This document shows positions 19,460-32,499 of a DNA stretch of 64,000 nucleotides, piece by piece; the first letter of the stretch is position 1, and every line of letters begins with the position of its first letter. The translations under genes were made by a program, and so were the position numbers. This DNA comes from Lunularia cruciata (taxonomy: Eukaryota > Streptophyta > Marchantiopsida > Lunulariales > Lunulariaceae), in the NCBI GenBank assembly GCA_948567375.1, contig OX419757.1:66650001-66714000 (forward strand), in the 5' to 3' direction. Under the pieces are notes generated by a model, which saw only the letters and a program-made list of their open reading frames with translations, did not search any database and was not told where the DNA came from.

Positions 19460-22400
19460 ATCCCAACTTGCACCATATGCAGATCAAAGGATTCGAGCTC
19501 ATAGTTGATTTTTGAACTACTGTATAACTACATTGATTTGAGTTCCATATTCCATCAAGACGTTCTGGACGGGAACGATCTCAAGAGCAGACGCCGGGAA
19601 AATTTTGCTCCAAACAGGAGTTTATACACAGACGTTGAGACAGTATTGGTGATTGTAGCTCTTGGGTTCCAAGACCTAGGGTGGATCTGGAGTTTCCTTG
19701 TATATAGAAATAGCATAGAAGTTGATGAAGAGCTTCGCTTATAATAGTAAGGTCTAAAAAATTGAAGGACATGGAGAGTGGTCCTCATTATTCTTTTAGC
19801 ACTCCAGAAATGCCTGGAGTAGCTGTATTGGTCGCAACAAATGATGTTCTCCAAGGAAACAAGATGGTAGCCATTCGCAATCTCCTAAGCATGATTTCGA
19901 GTTGAATGATGTTATGCACAGATGCGTGATAGTCCCTATGAGTGTTCCATTGTTGAGAGGTATATCAGCACAGCTTAGTACATTTGAGTTCAAGAGTATT
20001 TTTTGACAACCGATGAGATCGTTTGTCAACTCAATCTGTACGGACATGAAAAGCACAATCAAGTGAGTGGTAACTGTCAAGGTCGTGGGTTTAGATGTAC
20101 CGTTGCGCATACGAGGAATCCTTTCGTGTTTCCGAATATGGGCTCTTCTCATAAAGGTTAAATCTTTAGCAGATTACTGACGGACTCTCGCGAGAAACAA
20201 ACTGCTAATAAAGCGCTGATAGACTTCATTTCATGAGATAATCATCCTTAAATGTTTTGCTTTACATCTACTTACAGGTTACACCTTACACCAGTACCAT
20301 CATCTTCTGGACTCCATAAAGCGTTGAGTATAGTCTTCAAGTTGCAGGGAAGCAATGCCATATACTAAGCATCTAACATCGCTTCGCTGATTTTGGCTAT
20401 TCGCATTGTCTCTCGGCATAAGAGTCATCTCTCATATTGAGTTGCCGAGAACTTCTCTCGACATATGGCAGGGAGAAAATGGCGATCTGTCGTCCCCATG
20501 TGCAAAACCTTTTCCTCTAATGGAAGGCACTATAAACATTATGGACAAAAGACTTGAACGACTTGGTGTGTTTTTGTCCCCAAGTTTCTTCCCCACCTTA
20601 GTTTGTTCATCCTGTCCCAAGCTTCTCAAAGTTGATACAATCTTGTAAGAGAGCTTTCCAACGTAACAATGGCAATTGCAAAGACCTTGCTAGGGAAACT
20701 ATGTTTAATCGAAAGACTAATCCGCCTAGTTCTTACCAACAACAAAGATATGCTGAATTAAATGGCTTTCTAGTGATACTTGAGCATCTTTTCATCAGAT
20801 AGAAAAAGATAAGCTTGTACTATCTCTCTCCAAGTAGGGGAGGGTTTTCTTAGACATATATGTTCGATTGGCATGGATGAGTGTCGCAATAATCAATCAA
20901 GTATTAGATGAGTTTTCGTATCACTCTGACTATTAGTCCTCTAAAAGCGTACATAACTTACTGCATATGTTAGTTTTACTAAAGCCTGAATAAGATAGCA
21001 TTGCCAGGCGAATTAGACGGTAGGTATCTAGTTTATAGATATTGCTATCTTGATTCAGATGGAAACGAGTGCTTAAAGTTATGTTTTTCCTCAGTTGGTT
21101 CACTTAGTTATAGTTTTATCCTTTCCTCATGTTCTTAACTTGATTTACATAAGTCAAATTCAACATTGGACCATGTCTTTTATATACCTCACCATGTAGT
21201 TATCTCTATAGACTTTTTTCAACAATTTCATACTACGTATCTATTTGGTGGAAAATAACATGTACCAATCTGACATAGGATCTCCGAGAAGATTCATACT
21301 CCTCATTGATAAATGAAGAATAGTTAAATTGAACCGTACAATAGTAAAATAAATTCTTGAAATAAAAAGATTAAATTGGTAATTACTTAAACATATATTA
21401 AAAAATTGAAGTTCATTAGATATTAGTTACATTTTTTTTTAATTTCCTGATATCATATTACCAGAATATTATTATTATTATTACCAGAATATTATTATTT
21501 TGAGATTGAAAGTATAATCTTAGACTCCATGAATTGTATAAAATACGTACTCATGAACAATTTTGAACTATCTTCCAACTTTTATTTGAAGCGTAAATAC
21601 TTTAGTTTCCCTTTCCAAAATTAAGTTGTCTTAAAGAGAAAACGCTAGATATCAGTCAAGTACAAATCGTCCTTCTTAAAATTCTAAAGACTAAGGAAAA
21701 AAAGAAATCAACTCTTTTCCCGTTGCTGCTCTAATAATATGTAAGATTATCGCTTGCCTTAGGCTAAAAGGGTCCTTTAATCAATAAAGAGTCAAACTTC
21801 ACTTACTTTACTTAGGGTATCCACCTTCAAATGCAGACATTGTTTAAGAAATGTCAAAGACTAGTAGGTAAAAATTTTGATATGTGTTATAAATATAATT
21901 AAAAACGGAATAGATTACTTTAGCTTAATAGTTTACTTCTATATTAAAAGCTTTGCGTCCAATGCAAGATTCGAGTGTTAACCAATATCTTATCTTTTCT
22001 CAGAGTCTAAGAACAATGTCAGTATCAACTGCAACATCCAATAATATTCTTCTCATAAAACCTTTATAATTACATCCATTTGTCTCTGCATAATTAGTGC
22101 CACTCAAGTGAGGGCACCAAACATACCAACCAAATCAGACCCTGATAAGAACAAATACTACTGTAGATTGTGATAGTAAAAATACGAATCAAAGGGCACT
22201 ATTTGGAGTGGACCTGCCACTTAGCTGATCATGACTCCTCACTGTTGTTGTTTTGTGGAAATCTTTCACTTATAGATCTAATTATGTTGTTTAACTTCGG
22301 ATCCTCGTTTAACGCGTACTAAGTTTCCACCTTCATACTAGGAAGTAGACACTTAATATGTTGGTTTTGAAGGAGGTTCATTTTACGAAACGAGTTGGAA

Positions 22401-25400
22401 GCACCCTGATGAATGAATCATGTGTGATGGAATTTGCATGAGGAAGTGTTGACTTTGGAAAGGTATCTGATCAGGGTATAAAAAGTACTTGTTCAACATT
22501 CTTTATGATTTGTAGTGATTGTATATGATTTGTAATGTGATTGATTTTTGTGGGGAATCATATGATTTGAAAGATGCTTTCTTTTAAACAGCGTCAATTT
22601 GATAAGCCTTAGGATAGATTTTGCTCGAAAGTTGTATTCTAGCTATCTCTCGGCTGAACTTAACTTTAAGCAAAACATATTAAACCTTCTACGCATTTTA
22701 ATAGACCAATCAAATCTAGACTGTCATCTGGACATCTTAATTGCATCACCTAGGTTCTCAGATATAGAACGTAATTCACAACTAATCCATGATTAGGAAC
22801 CATTGTCCCCTTCATTAACAATATGAACAACCTTAGGTGATAGTTACCCAAAATTCCTAAAACATGTGCTTTGTTGATGGAAATGGAACCTTTCACCATG
22901 ACCATCTTATATGCAGTAATTTCAATAGAAGTAGTGATGATATTGAGATACTAATGCTCACTAATTTACAAAGGGAGTGCAAAAGTCATTTTACGAATTG
23001 CCACAAAGCCATGAGGTCACTCCATGCTTGCTAGAGAAGGTACATCCAGATAATGAAGCACAAAGTCTATTATTATAACTCTCAATTTTGTTGCATGCAT
23101 GCAGTTGAAGATGCACGCCGTGCTTACCGAGTCATCTGCCAAAGGGATGCATCAGTCAAATGAACACTTACGTGGAGATATATTCATATTCGACGCACTG
23201 TTCCCGGGAGATAGATGGCCATCAAATGTGCTCTGCAATCATGTCTGTCAGAAATTTCGGTGCCAAACCCTGTGTTCTTGGACTCGCTGGTGTAAGTTTC
23301 ATAGCGACCTCCAGTTGGAATCAAAACAAATGTTTGCCGTAGTAAGTGATCGTTTTTCAAACTCCGACTGGTGCATGCGCAGTGCTCATTGGGTGTAGTG
23401 TCCTTCTGTTCATTGAGCTCTCAATCAGCGCGCGCACGTCGTCTCCTCAAACTTGGACTCCTTCATATCAGTAGTTTCTCATGTCCATCACTTCCATCGT
23501 TTACGTTCCACTGGTGCTAAACACAGGTCTAACTATTTTTAATGTAAGCACAGTTACTTTGTAATCATAATTTAAGGTGCAATGAGTCTCACTTTAGTCC
23601 ATCTTTAGGCGCAATAGCGCTAGCAAGTCAAGATCAATGTATATCACTCCGGATCCATATCGAAACTGTGGAGCTTTTACTGCTCCCACGATTACCGTGA
23701 TGATGATGGCTAGTTATCTGCAAGCCCTTTATCTCCTATCATCTTCCCTGTTCACCTCGTGTAGTTTATGAGCTTTAACATATGATGCACATCATGCAGC
23801 ATGCTAGGGACCTGGGGAGTAATTTACTCGTTCTGACATCCGAGATGACAATTCAGCTGATCATGAAGAGCATGTTCCTAAATTCCACATAGAGAATGTT
23901 GTAGACAAAACTCAGGTGAACAGGTCACAATTTGTGTGCGAGACACATATTGTGGTGTATAGAGCTGTGCTCCAGTGCAGCAAGCCTCACGTGTGATACA
24001 TGTGATACATGTATTACATATAAGTAATACATGTGAGCCTCGAGCCGTCAATATGCTCTTGAGCTCTGGTGCCGCTACCATATCATCCATATCTTCTCTA
24101 AGACCTAGACATTTAGACAGAACAGACCAGGTCCTATCCTCGAGCACCGGCTTTTGCGTTGGTCGACTAATGACTCCGAATTTGTTTGTTTCAAAACCAA
24201 TGACTCTGAGCTTGTTTATTGTTTTGAAACGGACAACTGGTTGCCAGTGAGATAGTATAACTTGCTATCACATACAATAGCTTATTTCTCATGGGATCAG
24301 TGATATTATACTGATTCAATGAAGCGTTTTAGCACCTATGACATGACAGTATCGAGAATAAAGAACTCGCCGCGGTTTTATTTAAAAGTGAGATGTAATT
24401 AACATTTTCTAAAGTAAAATATTCAGGATCTTCTAGAACTGCCCTTGAGCTCCCTCTAAATCTCCTCTCTAAAAGGTAGAGATTTGCCATTTGAGTACTA
24501 CATTAAGAAGCAATTGGTGCTGGGGTTTATGTTGCTCTTGGGACATCAATTGCGGGAGTGGATGTTTCAACCATGATATCCAAGTTTTGAGGACATCAAC
24601 TTTATGTACTCATGTAGGTGATTGGGAAGTCCTTGCAAAGCCGGTGATCGCTCTTCCACAAGCATTTCAGCTGCACACTTACTCTGAGCATGTGCACTGC
24701 TTGAAATATTAGCTAGATTTAAAAAATTAAACTATTAAATAGATCTAAGAAGATCGCTGGAAGAATCCACCAATTTGTATAGAAACTTAAGGAAGAAATC
24801 CTAAATAATTACATTTCAGTATCATCAATAGTGATGGTGAGAGAATGAACAAAGAAGATCACTCACAGCATATGCAATATTCTCGGGTGCATAAGAGATA
24901 TCAATCATAGTATCAGATATAGAGATCTGAGTTGTAATCTTGTATACCATGCGTGAACATGCAGTTCTTTTATACTCAGCTTGTGTCAGTGTCCACCTGC
25001 TGAAAGACCGGTAGGGCTACCTAATACATTTTGTGCTCGAGCTTGATCATAAACAGTCAAGAGGGCATGCATTAAGCTGCCACACTTCAGCTATGAGGTC
25101 AACAGGCTGGAAGATATATCTCTTGCAAGCGATCCCGACGGCCTCAAAAGATTCAACCAGCTATCTTTCCATTCAGTTTGCTAAGTTAAAAACTCCTAAT
25201 CGAGAGCGGATCTGGATCCGATGCAAATCGCAAGAGCTCAATAGTACATTCGATGCGGCGAGTCCGTTGTGCTTGAATAATTACGCCATTGTGCGACTAG
25301 CCTAGTGAACAAACTCGAAAGCTAAAAATCACGAGTTTTGAATTGATGCTATACTACTGCTATGCTCGACCTCTTAGGCTACCTTGACTGTCACAGTGGT

Positions 25401-26138
25401 TGACAAAACATTTCTGTATGATTAGGACAGTCATGGCCGACAGAAAAGATGTTTCTTCGATCTGCAGTCAGTAAACGTTCTTAGGAGTTGCCTTTCACTG
25501 CTTCGATTGTCACTGCTTAGTGTGTGACGTTTGAAACGAACAATTGGACCGAGGAGTGTTCTCTACTGACATCTCAGCTCTACAATTTGATTGAAATAAA
25601 GTTTCACCAAGGCCTGTTGATGTAGCAGAAAGGGACTACATGACTCGCTACATGGGCAACTAGACATGAGTTGACATCCTCTAATCCCAACTTATGCCAA
25701 CTGCAAAATAAATGCATCGTCATTGACGAAGTTCAGTTTGCATCGTGCAAGTCATTTAACAGAAATATGTTTAATGGGGTACCAACTACCCCACTTTATG
25801 CAAATGAATATTTATCCATGGAGTTGGAGTACAATGCAGCACAAAAATCGGCAACGAGTGGAAACTTCTCCCAAGCTCTTTCTCACTAAGCTAGTCCTAA
25901 TATATGTCCTCCAACAGTTCTTAGAAGAGGAAGTTTATCTATATTATTCGAAGAATTTGCAAGGTTGTTTGCTCTATAGCAACCAATCATCTTGTTGTTG
26001 TTCTTCTATGCGAACTAATGACTTGATTTCGTATCTGGACATCGACTGTTTTATATCAGGACATCCAGTGCTTCAACCTTGCAATGGCAAGACGGAAGTA
26101 ATTTGGTAGAGACAAAGTCTTATCCTCAACTGTAGGAA
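19460..26138. other. intergenic sequence between convergent polyketide synthase genes
   Basis: About 6.7 kb, AT-rich, with no gene I recognise. Short open frames (19555-19854 -, 23099-23398 +, 25033-25305 +, 25723-26109 +) have no recognisable domain. Small local features: a partial tandem duplication ttaccagaatattattatta around 21460-21500, and a short hairpin with arms acatgtattac/gtaatacatgt at 24007-24034. Confidence 0.5.
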
Positions 26139-27486
26139 TCAACTAATAGGAAGAGCTTTCAGAACTGAAGCTTCAACTGTCAAGCCTGGTCCAAACGCCA
26201 CCACAAGGCCCCATTCACACCCTTCTCCGGTATTAGTCGCGTTCATTGCAGCTGATCGCTTGCGCATTTGATCTAGTACAAACAACACACTCGCCCCAGA
26301 CATATTTCCATAGTCGTACAGTACCTCCCTCGTTGCCATCATCTTCTCCGGCTTCAAGCTCAGGGTCTTCTCCACTTCGTCAAGAATTGCCCTACCTCCG
26401 GGGTGTACGCACCAGAAGATGTCATTCCACCCGGGAGATCCCGCTACTTCAATAGCCTTGTTGAAAATTGGCAGAGTATTCCTGGAAATCAACCCAGGAA
26501 CATCTTTCAGAAGGTGGAAGATCAGACCAGCTTCTGTCAATCGCCCTTCGATGGCCCCATCACTCTCTGGTAATATGGTCTCTCCAGACCAGTGAATCTC
26601 GAATTGAGGTTTCTCAACTTTGGGTACTGGATCAGAACCCACAATCAGCACTGCTGCTCCGTCGCCGAAGATGGCAGAGCCGACCAAGTTGTCAAGATGC
26701 TCCTCATGTGGGGCGCGGAACGTGACACAAGTAAGCTCACTTACCACTGTCAGTACTCGGGCACCTTTGTTGTTCTCAGCAAGATCCTTCGCAACCCGCA
26801 GAACGGTAGCGCCACCGAAACACCCTTGTTGATAGAGCATGGTTCTATTCACGTTTGGGTTAAGGCCCAGAAGCCTTGTGAGAGCGAGATCAGCTCCAGG
26901 CATGTTTACTCCGCTGGTGGTAGCAAAAACGACATGAGTGATCAGGCTCCTTGGTTGGCCCCACTCCTCTAAGGCTTTGATAGCTGCCTTCTCGGCAAGT
27001 CTGGGTACCTCTCTTATAGCAATGTCCTGACGGACGTCCAAGGACGCATCCTTGTAGGTGCACATGGATGGATTGGCCTTGAGAATTTCCTCGGTACAGT
27101 GGAAGTACCTCTGGTTGATGCCAGAATTGTTACCTGCGTAATGCCCATAGAGCTTTCAATTGTCAGCAAGGGAACGGTACAGCAGGAAAAGAAGCATTGT
27201 CCTGGAGCTGAGAGAAAAGATAGTACAAGATGGCTGCAATCCAATTGTGGACAATCTACTGAATCTTCTGGAGACGAGCATGTTCGAATTGATATACGTA
27301 AATGGAAGACATGAACTTACAGATTCGAGCAAACTTGGACTTCAGTGCGGTCTTCTCGTTACAGTTGGTGACGTTGAAGAAGAAATCTGCATACTCGCTC
27401 TGAAGATAAGCTGTTGGAGGAGTGGCTGTCCCAATAGCCAGCACTGTTGCTGGCCCGATAGCTCTCTCGTGCTTGTAAGCTGCCAT
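26139..27486 (-). CDS. type III polyketide synthase (chalcone/stilbenecarboxylate synthase-like), copy 2, two exons
   Basis: Minus strand. Exon 1 27486-27321, intron 27320-27134 (gtaagt...acgcag, 187 bp, same phase and Cys codon as copy 1), exon 2 27133-26139; 386 aa. Triad at the same numbers: Cys160, His299, Asn332. About 19 residues differ from copy 1 by eye (roughly 95% identity), mainly Thr/Ala, Cys/Val and the C-terminal tail, which ends KALPIS. It shares the AFGPG loop. It faces copy 1 tail to tail across 6.7 kb, pointing to an inverted duplication. The upstream regions look unlike each other, so expression may differ. Product specificity (chalcone, stilbenecarboxylate or other) is undecided. 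Confidence 0.93.
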
Positions 27487-27677
27487 GTGGGTGCTCTTCG
27501 AAATAAGCTGCGAGTAGAATGGTTTCCAGTATTGCTCGAGATCTACCTATGGATTCTTGAAATTGCTAGAACAGCAACCACAGAATTGATGCAAGAACAG
27601 AATTCTGTTCAGGTGAAGTAGAACCACTTAGAAGCTAGAATTGCATCAAGTAATGAGCTAGGTGAAAGGGAGTGGAC

Positions 27678-27683
27678 TTTATA
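27678..27683 (-). promoter_or_regulatory. TATA box of the second polyketide synthase gene
   Basis: Minus strand reads ggtataaagtcc, TATA core about 195 bp before the ATG at 27486, leaving a 5' untranslated region of about 165 bp. Confidence 0.5.
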
Positions 27684-30142
27684 CCATATCATCCTAGGAA
27701 TTGTTCGAGCATCAGAGACTTGAGGTCTTGCCCGAAGTCCAGTGACCGATCGACGAGTCAGGTTTGCTGTGCGGAGTTAGAATAGTTTCCTACCGGAGAC
27801 CAGGAAACCCAACAACACCTGCGTTTCTCCTGAGTCAAATTCCCAGGATGAGAGGCATTGATTTTGTCACTCTTGGGCAAATCTGAATTCGAACTATGAG
27901 GACCCACAGCAGTTTCGGGATCACAGCACGTTTTCCTTGCACGTTTTTATTGCAAGATCAACAACTGCTGATTGCAGAACTAGGGCCATTTTACTTCCAA
28001 CTCGGTCGGTTGTGATGGACTTGATATCCGTGTTTCCGGGAACATATTTAACAGCTAATGCTTTGAAGTATACGAAAACCACATCATAAACCATTTTGAT
28101 GTTTTTAATGTCACCATATATGATCCAAAGAATTTCAAGACAAAAAACTTAAAGGTTATACAAAGGTGAAGGCGTCCTCTTTAAAAATTCTCTGAATTAA
28201 CGTTTAACTTCACAATATTTTTTTTCCACAACGGACTACATTAAACGGACGTTTCCTTTATTAAAAAATGAAATCTAAATTTAAAGTATTAAACTCTTTG
28301 TTCTTAATTTCTTGCAAGAAACAAAGAGAGGAAAACTAAAATAAAAATATTCACAAATTACATGACTTAAATAATCGTTGATATATAAGAAAAGGAATGC
28401 TATTATATACATATAAATTTTCCAAAATATGAAAAATAAATTAAGGTTGATCTACCATAACAAAGGAAAAAACTGCATTATTTCCCTGTGCTATGGTCTA
28501 ATTTAGCTTTATAGGTCTCAAATCATCAATGTAACAGGGGATTATTTTCATCATCTCAAGTGATTCTGAATTTTTAATTTAATTATCAACATTTTATCTT
28601 GGTAGTTCATTGCTTTGGGTTTAAAATTGTATCACTTTAGTCCCAAAACCTTTGCAATCCAACATGGATTTTATTAAAGATCATTATTAAGTACCAACCA
28701 GATGTAACATATAACTACAGTTAATGCTCAATTCTATGTGAGTTTTATTCTTGGACCGGTCTTTGGATGGCAGAGCAATCAATTTCTTTTCTCTCTTTAC
28801 TACATAATCTATATTATGATCAATGAAGTGCTTAGAAGGATGTCATAAAATTTTCTTATTATATCAAGCTCCACTCCTTTTTAAGGAACTGAGAGAGTTC
28901 ATAATGAGGTGTTTTCTTAAATAAAAAAATTTATATGTATAAAATAAGTATCTCTTGGAATGCAAATAAAGTGTGCACTTACGGAATGTGTTTTTCACAA
29001 AATATGATCAATCATACGATATGTTTTCTTGTAAATATTCCACAAATTGCATAATGTATGCCAATATTCACTCTCTTTGTCAGAGTATTTGATTTTAGAG
29101 TAGGATTTCAAATAAACGAACTGAGAGCTTGTTATCACTTTCTTCTATGTGAGGTCTTTGAATGAGTAGCTTACTCCAGCCAATGGCAAACAAGAAGAGA
29201 AATCCTACCTATTTTGCTTGCTCAAAATCCTTACCTCTTTATCCTTCATCTAAAACTTGGAATTTCTCTTTAAAGATAATCAAATAAAATAATCTAACTA
29301 ATGAACATATATATATTTTAATAAAGGAATAATATTTCATCTAGTATAAAAAATTCTCTCTGGGTGCTATGAGATTTCTATAGAAAATATTAAAGCAAGC
29401 ACGATAAATATGATATAAGTGGTAATTTACCATTCCATTTTGGAATTATAATAAATGATAGTAAAATGCTAATCAATTTTGAGATAAAATAGTGATGATA
29501 TTAATTCTCAAGTTTGAATCATTCTTGAGAAAAAAATTTTGATTCAAGTGTATGATTGTAAAGAAGAGCATAAAAAATATACACTCCAACTTGACCATTC
29601 TTATTAACTATCTTAGGTAGAGAAAAGTACACAAGTGAGGAATGCCTGTTTTGAATGGATATAAAGCATATTTTTGCAACAAAACTAGATAGCTTCGATG
29701 TTTAATTATACAATTAAGAGCAGGTGCTACTGGTCTTACATAGGGAACATTTTAAAGCACTTTAGAGATATTACATTTGAGAGAAAATCTAGTATCAAAA
29801 CCATAAAAAATTTTATACATGTACAAGGACTATCAATGAAAATACACTTTTAGTATAAAGTTTTTAAATATAGACCATTTACCATTTTCTATACTAAGAA
29901 TAACATTGTATTTCTTAGCACCTGATAGATCAATTGATATCTTTGTGTAGAATTTTGATATCTACAAAATCTATGTGCTATATCTACTTTTGCAGAATCT
30001 CCAATTTTGGATTACCCCTTTGAATCTTTGCAACATAATTTATTCTGCATGTTTATATATTTATTATATACCTCCTTTTTGAATTTTGAAGAAGATCTTT
30101 AAATTTGGTATACATTTGCAAAAACCTTTGAATTAAACATCT

Positions 30143-30178
30143 AGTCATACCCAAAGTAGATATACTTTGGGTATGACT
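30143..30178. repeat. perfect 16-bp inverted repeat, 4-base loop
   Basis: agtcatacccaaagta at 30143-30158 and its exact reverse complement at 30163-30178, separated by gata. Would form a stable hairpin on either strand; no gene around it. Confidence 0.75.
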
Positions 30179-31090
30179 TTGTTTATGACCTTAAAAACTT
30201 TTTATGTAATGATATTAATTGAATTATCATAATGATACTTGTTGCATATACTCTCTTAAATGCTTATTCAAAATAATTGACTATATAAGGTGACTCTTTG
30301 TTCCCTTGCTCAGGGCAATGCTTATCATAATAAAACGTTTCCAACTTCTATACGTCAGCAAAAGTAAGCACTATATTTAGTTCATGGGTGCAATAGATAA
30401 CAAGCAACTATTTGTGCAATAAGAATTTATTTCAATTCTTTTTATAAATTTATAAGAAATACCTAAAGATAAAGACTTGCTACAATTTATTTTTTTACTA
30501 ACATGTGCATAATTAAAAGGATGAAAAAATAAAGGTAAACTCTCAGCCAGGGGAGAATTTAATGACTACTCCCGAATGTCTCATAAAACCTCAAGAAACA
30601 TGAAAGGAACACACAAGCACTTATATAGAAGTGGAAGAAAATAAAATAAAAACTGCTATTTGGAATTTAAATTGATCTCCAGCCATCTATTTGGTAGCGG
30701 GATTATTATCAATATATTTGGGATTTTTTATTTATTAATCAAATTTGAAAATTTTTAGTAGATTTTAAAATGTAATTTTGAAGAATTTTCTTTACAAATT
30801 TTTTTTTGAAACATTTCGGTTCACCCATTTCATGAATAAGAGTCAAACATTATCTCAGCGTAAGCCATACCACTCCCATCTGTGTTCCTCCTCGACCTGT
30901 TCCTATTTTGGACGTCTTCCGTGAGAAGAAGACACACCAGCTACAAAGTTGTTGTTGGTTTCAATGGCATGTGAAAAGCATCGCGTTATTGAGCAAAGGG
31001 TTTCATCTAAAATCCCAATGAGGACTCGTGGTCAGGGAGAATTACGAGCTCCCAAGTTGAATGACGAATTATGTAAGGGTTTACAATTCT

Positions 31091-31164
31091 CGAGAATAGT
31101 CTAGTGAGTTCGCCACAGTAGACTGAGGACAGTCTACTGTGACGAACTCACTAGACTATCCTCG
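31091..31164. repeat. 34-bp near-perfect hairpin
   Basis: Arms 31091-31124 and 31131-31164 around the loop gaggac. Only two positions differ from perfect complementarity (A-C and C-A on the plus strand); in a minus-strand transcript both become G-U pairs, so all 34 positions would pair. Arm cores are tagtctagtgagttcg and cgaactcactagacta. Could be a small-RNA precursor, a foldback element or a replication-error duplication; the sequence alone does not decide. Confidence 0.75.
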
Positions 31165-31490
31165 ACAAATAATGTGCCACTGGTGCTCACCTCGAAAGAC
31201 CCTCCATACATCTGAAGCTGTGTGTGTGCTGTAACTACCCTTATGATGCTCCCAAGATTGTAGGTAAATTCGATGATGTTCTGCAGGGAAAGTCAGAATA
31301 CAAAACAAGAACTAACAACTCCATTTTCTTGTAGTTTCTAACTCCAGACAAGACCTTAACTAGGTGCAGGAAGCAGGGATGCGATTCGTGTTGCAGAGTT
31401 TGGGTCGCTCTTTTAACTCCAGTAATATAATATCTTCAAGCCCGGATCTTACAGTGAAGTTCTAAAGTTGTATACTCAAATTTCCAAACA

Positions 31491-31609
31491 AATTTCAGAT
31501 CCTTTACTAGAAAAAAGGCGACCGCGTAGGAAAAATGAAGGATGGGAAGACCCCATCAAGCCGTACAAGGGAGAACATCAAGCCGTACAATTTCAGATCC
31601 TTTACTAGA
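31491..31609 (-). mobile_element. 77-bp LINE-tail insertion with 21-bp target-site duplication (copy 3)
   Basis: The 21 bases at 31491-31511 (aatttcagatcctttactag followed by a) recur exactly at 31589-31609. Between them is a 77-bp insert (31512-31588) with gaaggatgggaagacccc and catcaagccgtacaaggga, the terminal segment of the LINE family. The insert also repeats catcaagccgtac at its right end. A target-site duplication around a severely 5'-truncated copy is what target-primed reverse transcription leaves. Confidence 0.82.
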
Positions 31610-31977
31610 TACTCTCTTACTTTCGAAGAACACATGCGATCTGATGTCATTGACTTGTCCAATGCATCTCTTCCCAGGTCTTGTGTTTGTCTGCGGATTT
31701 TTGTTATGTAGACCGTAGCTTTGTAGAGCACATGTTACACTTTTCTCTTCTTATGATTTCTTCACCTTCTGACGATTTTAGTATATCAAAACTAGGCTAC
31801 ATTCTTGATGGTATTTCCAAGACTTCTTGATATTTTTCATTCTTGATCCTAATTTTGATTTCGATTAGTATTACTCGGAGCCCTTAACACATACTCTCAT
31901 GATCACGAGCCATTGTATTAGTTATACTCCTCCTAAGAATTGCAAAACTAGCTCTCGTCCTAGATCTACCTACTTGC

Positions 31978-32338
31978 TGTTAAAACAATGTTGAGGCGTG
32001 CTTGTTAACTTGTATAAATAACAAAGTCTTTTGTAGGATGCTATCACTTAGAGGTCTCTGTAAAGAGAAGATATCAGTGATAAGTGATACGGACTAAACA
32101 AATGTATATCTGTTAACATATTATGCCCAGTCACCAAGTGTGACGTTTATGACTCTTACCCTTTCGCCTAGAGTTGCAGCCTTCATTCAGGCTGCCCATG
32201 TAACACGTTATATGCCCTGTAGGGCTCTGTCGTTCAGTTAATCACCATCCTACGGAATTTACTCTAGCCTTGTGTTTTCTACTTTCTCTCTCCTATGGAA
32301 TTTGCTTTAGCCTTCAGTTTTCTACTTTCACTCTCCTT
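31978..32338 (+). repeat. 5' LTR of Ty1/copia element
   Basis: Begins tgttaaaacaatgttgaggc and stops just before a tRNA-Met primer site. About 361 bp; the left boundary is judged only from TG and a plausible length. The last 90 bp contain a diverged internal duplication (ggaatttactctagcctt / ggaatttgctttagcctt, each followed by ttttctactttc). No matching 3' LTR was found, so the boundary is tentative. Confidence 0.45.
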
Positions 32339-32340
32339 GA

Positions 32341-32352
32341 TGGTATAAGAGC
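32341..32352 (+). other. primer-binding site of Ty1/copia element
   Basis: tggtataagagc, one mismatch to the initiator tRNA-Met complement TGGTATCAGAGC, about 150 bp upstream of the copia gag. Confidence 0.7.
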
Positions 32353-32499
32353 TGTAGGTTTAGAGAGCTTTACTTTTTGGAAAAATTGTCTTTTCACAGT
32401 CACATCAGTGAATCTGCTTGGCCCCGAGTGGTTTCACAGACTCAGTCCCACCCTCCTACCCACTTTGCGCCTCCAGTAAGGCTCAGATTCTGTTAAATA

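Larger units (their letters stand above)
27690..31977. other. AT-rich intergenic region
   Basis: About 4.3 kb without an open frame longer than about 75 codons or a recognised domain. It contains two strong hairpins (30143-30178, 31091-31164) and one LINE-tail insertion (31491-31609), listed separately. Otherwise I see nothing but AT-rich sequence. Confidence 0.5.

Noticed and set aside
24007-24034. Short hairpin acatgtattac/gtaatacatgt
   Set aside because: Only 11-bp arms in AT-rich sequence next to repeated tgatacatg; expected by chance and slippage.
26246-26972. Plus-strand open frames over the second polyketide synthase
   Set aside because: Antisense shadows of exon 2; the same shadows appear on the minus strand of copy 1.
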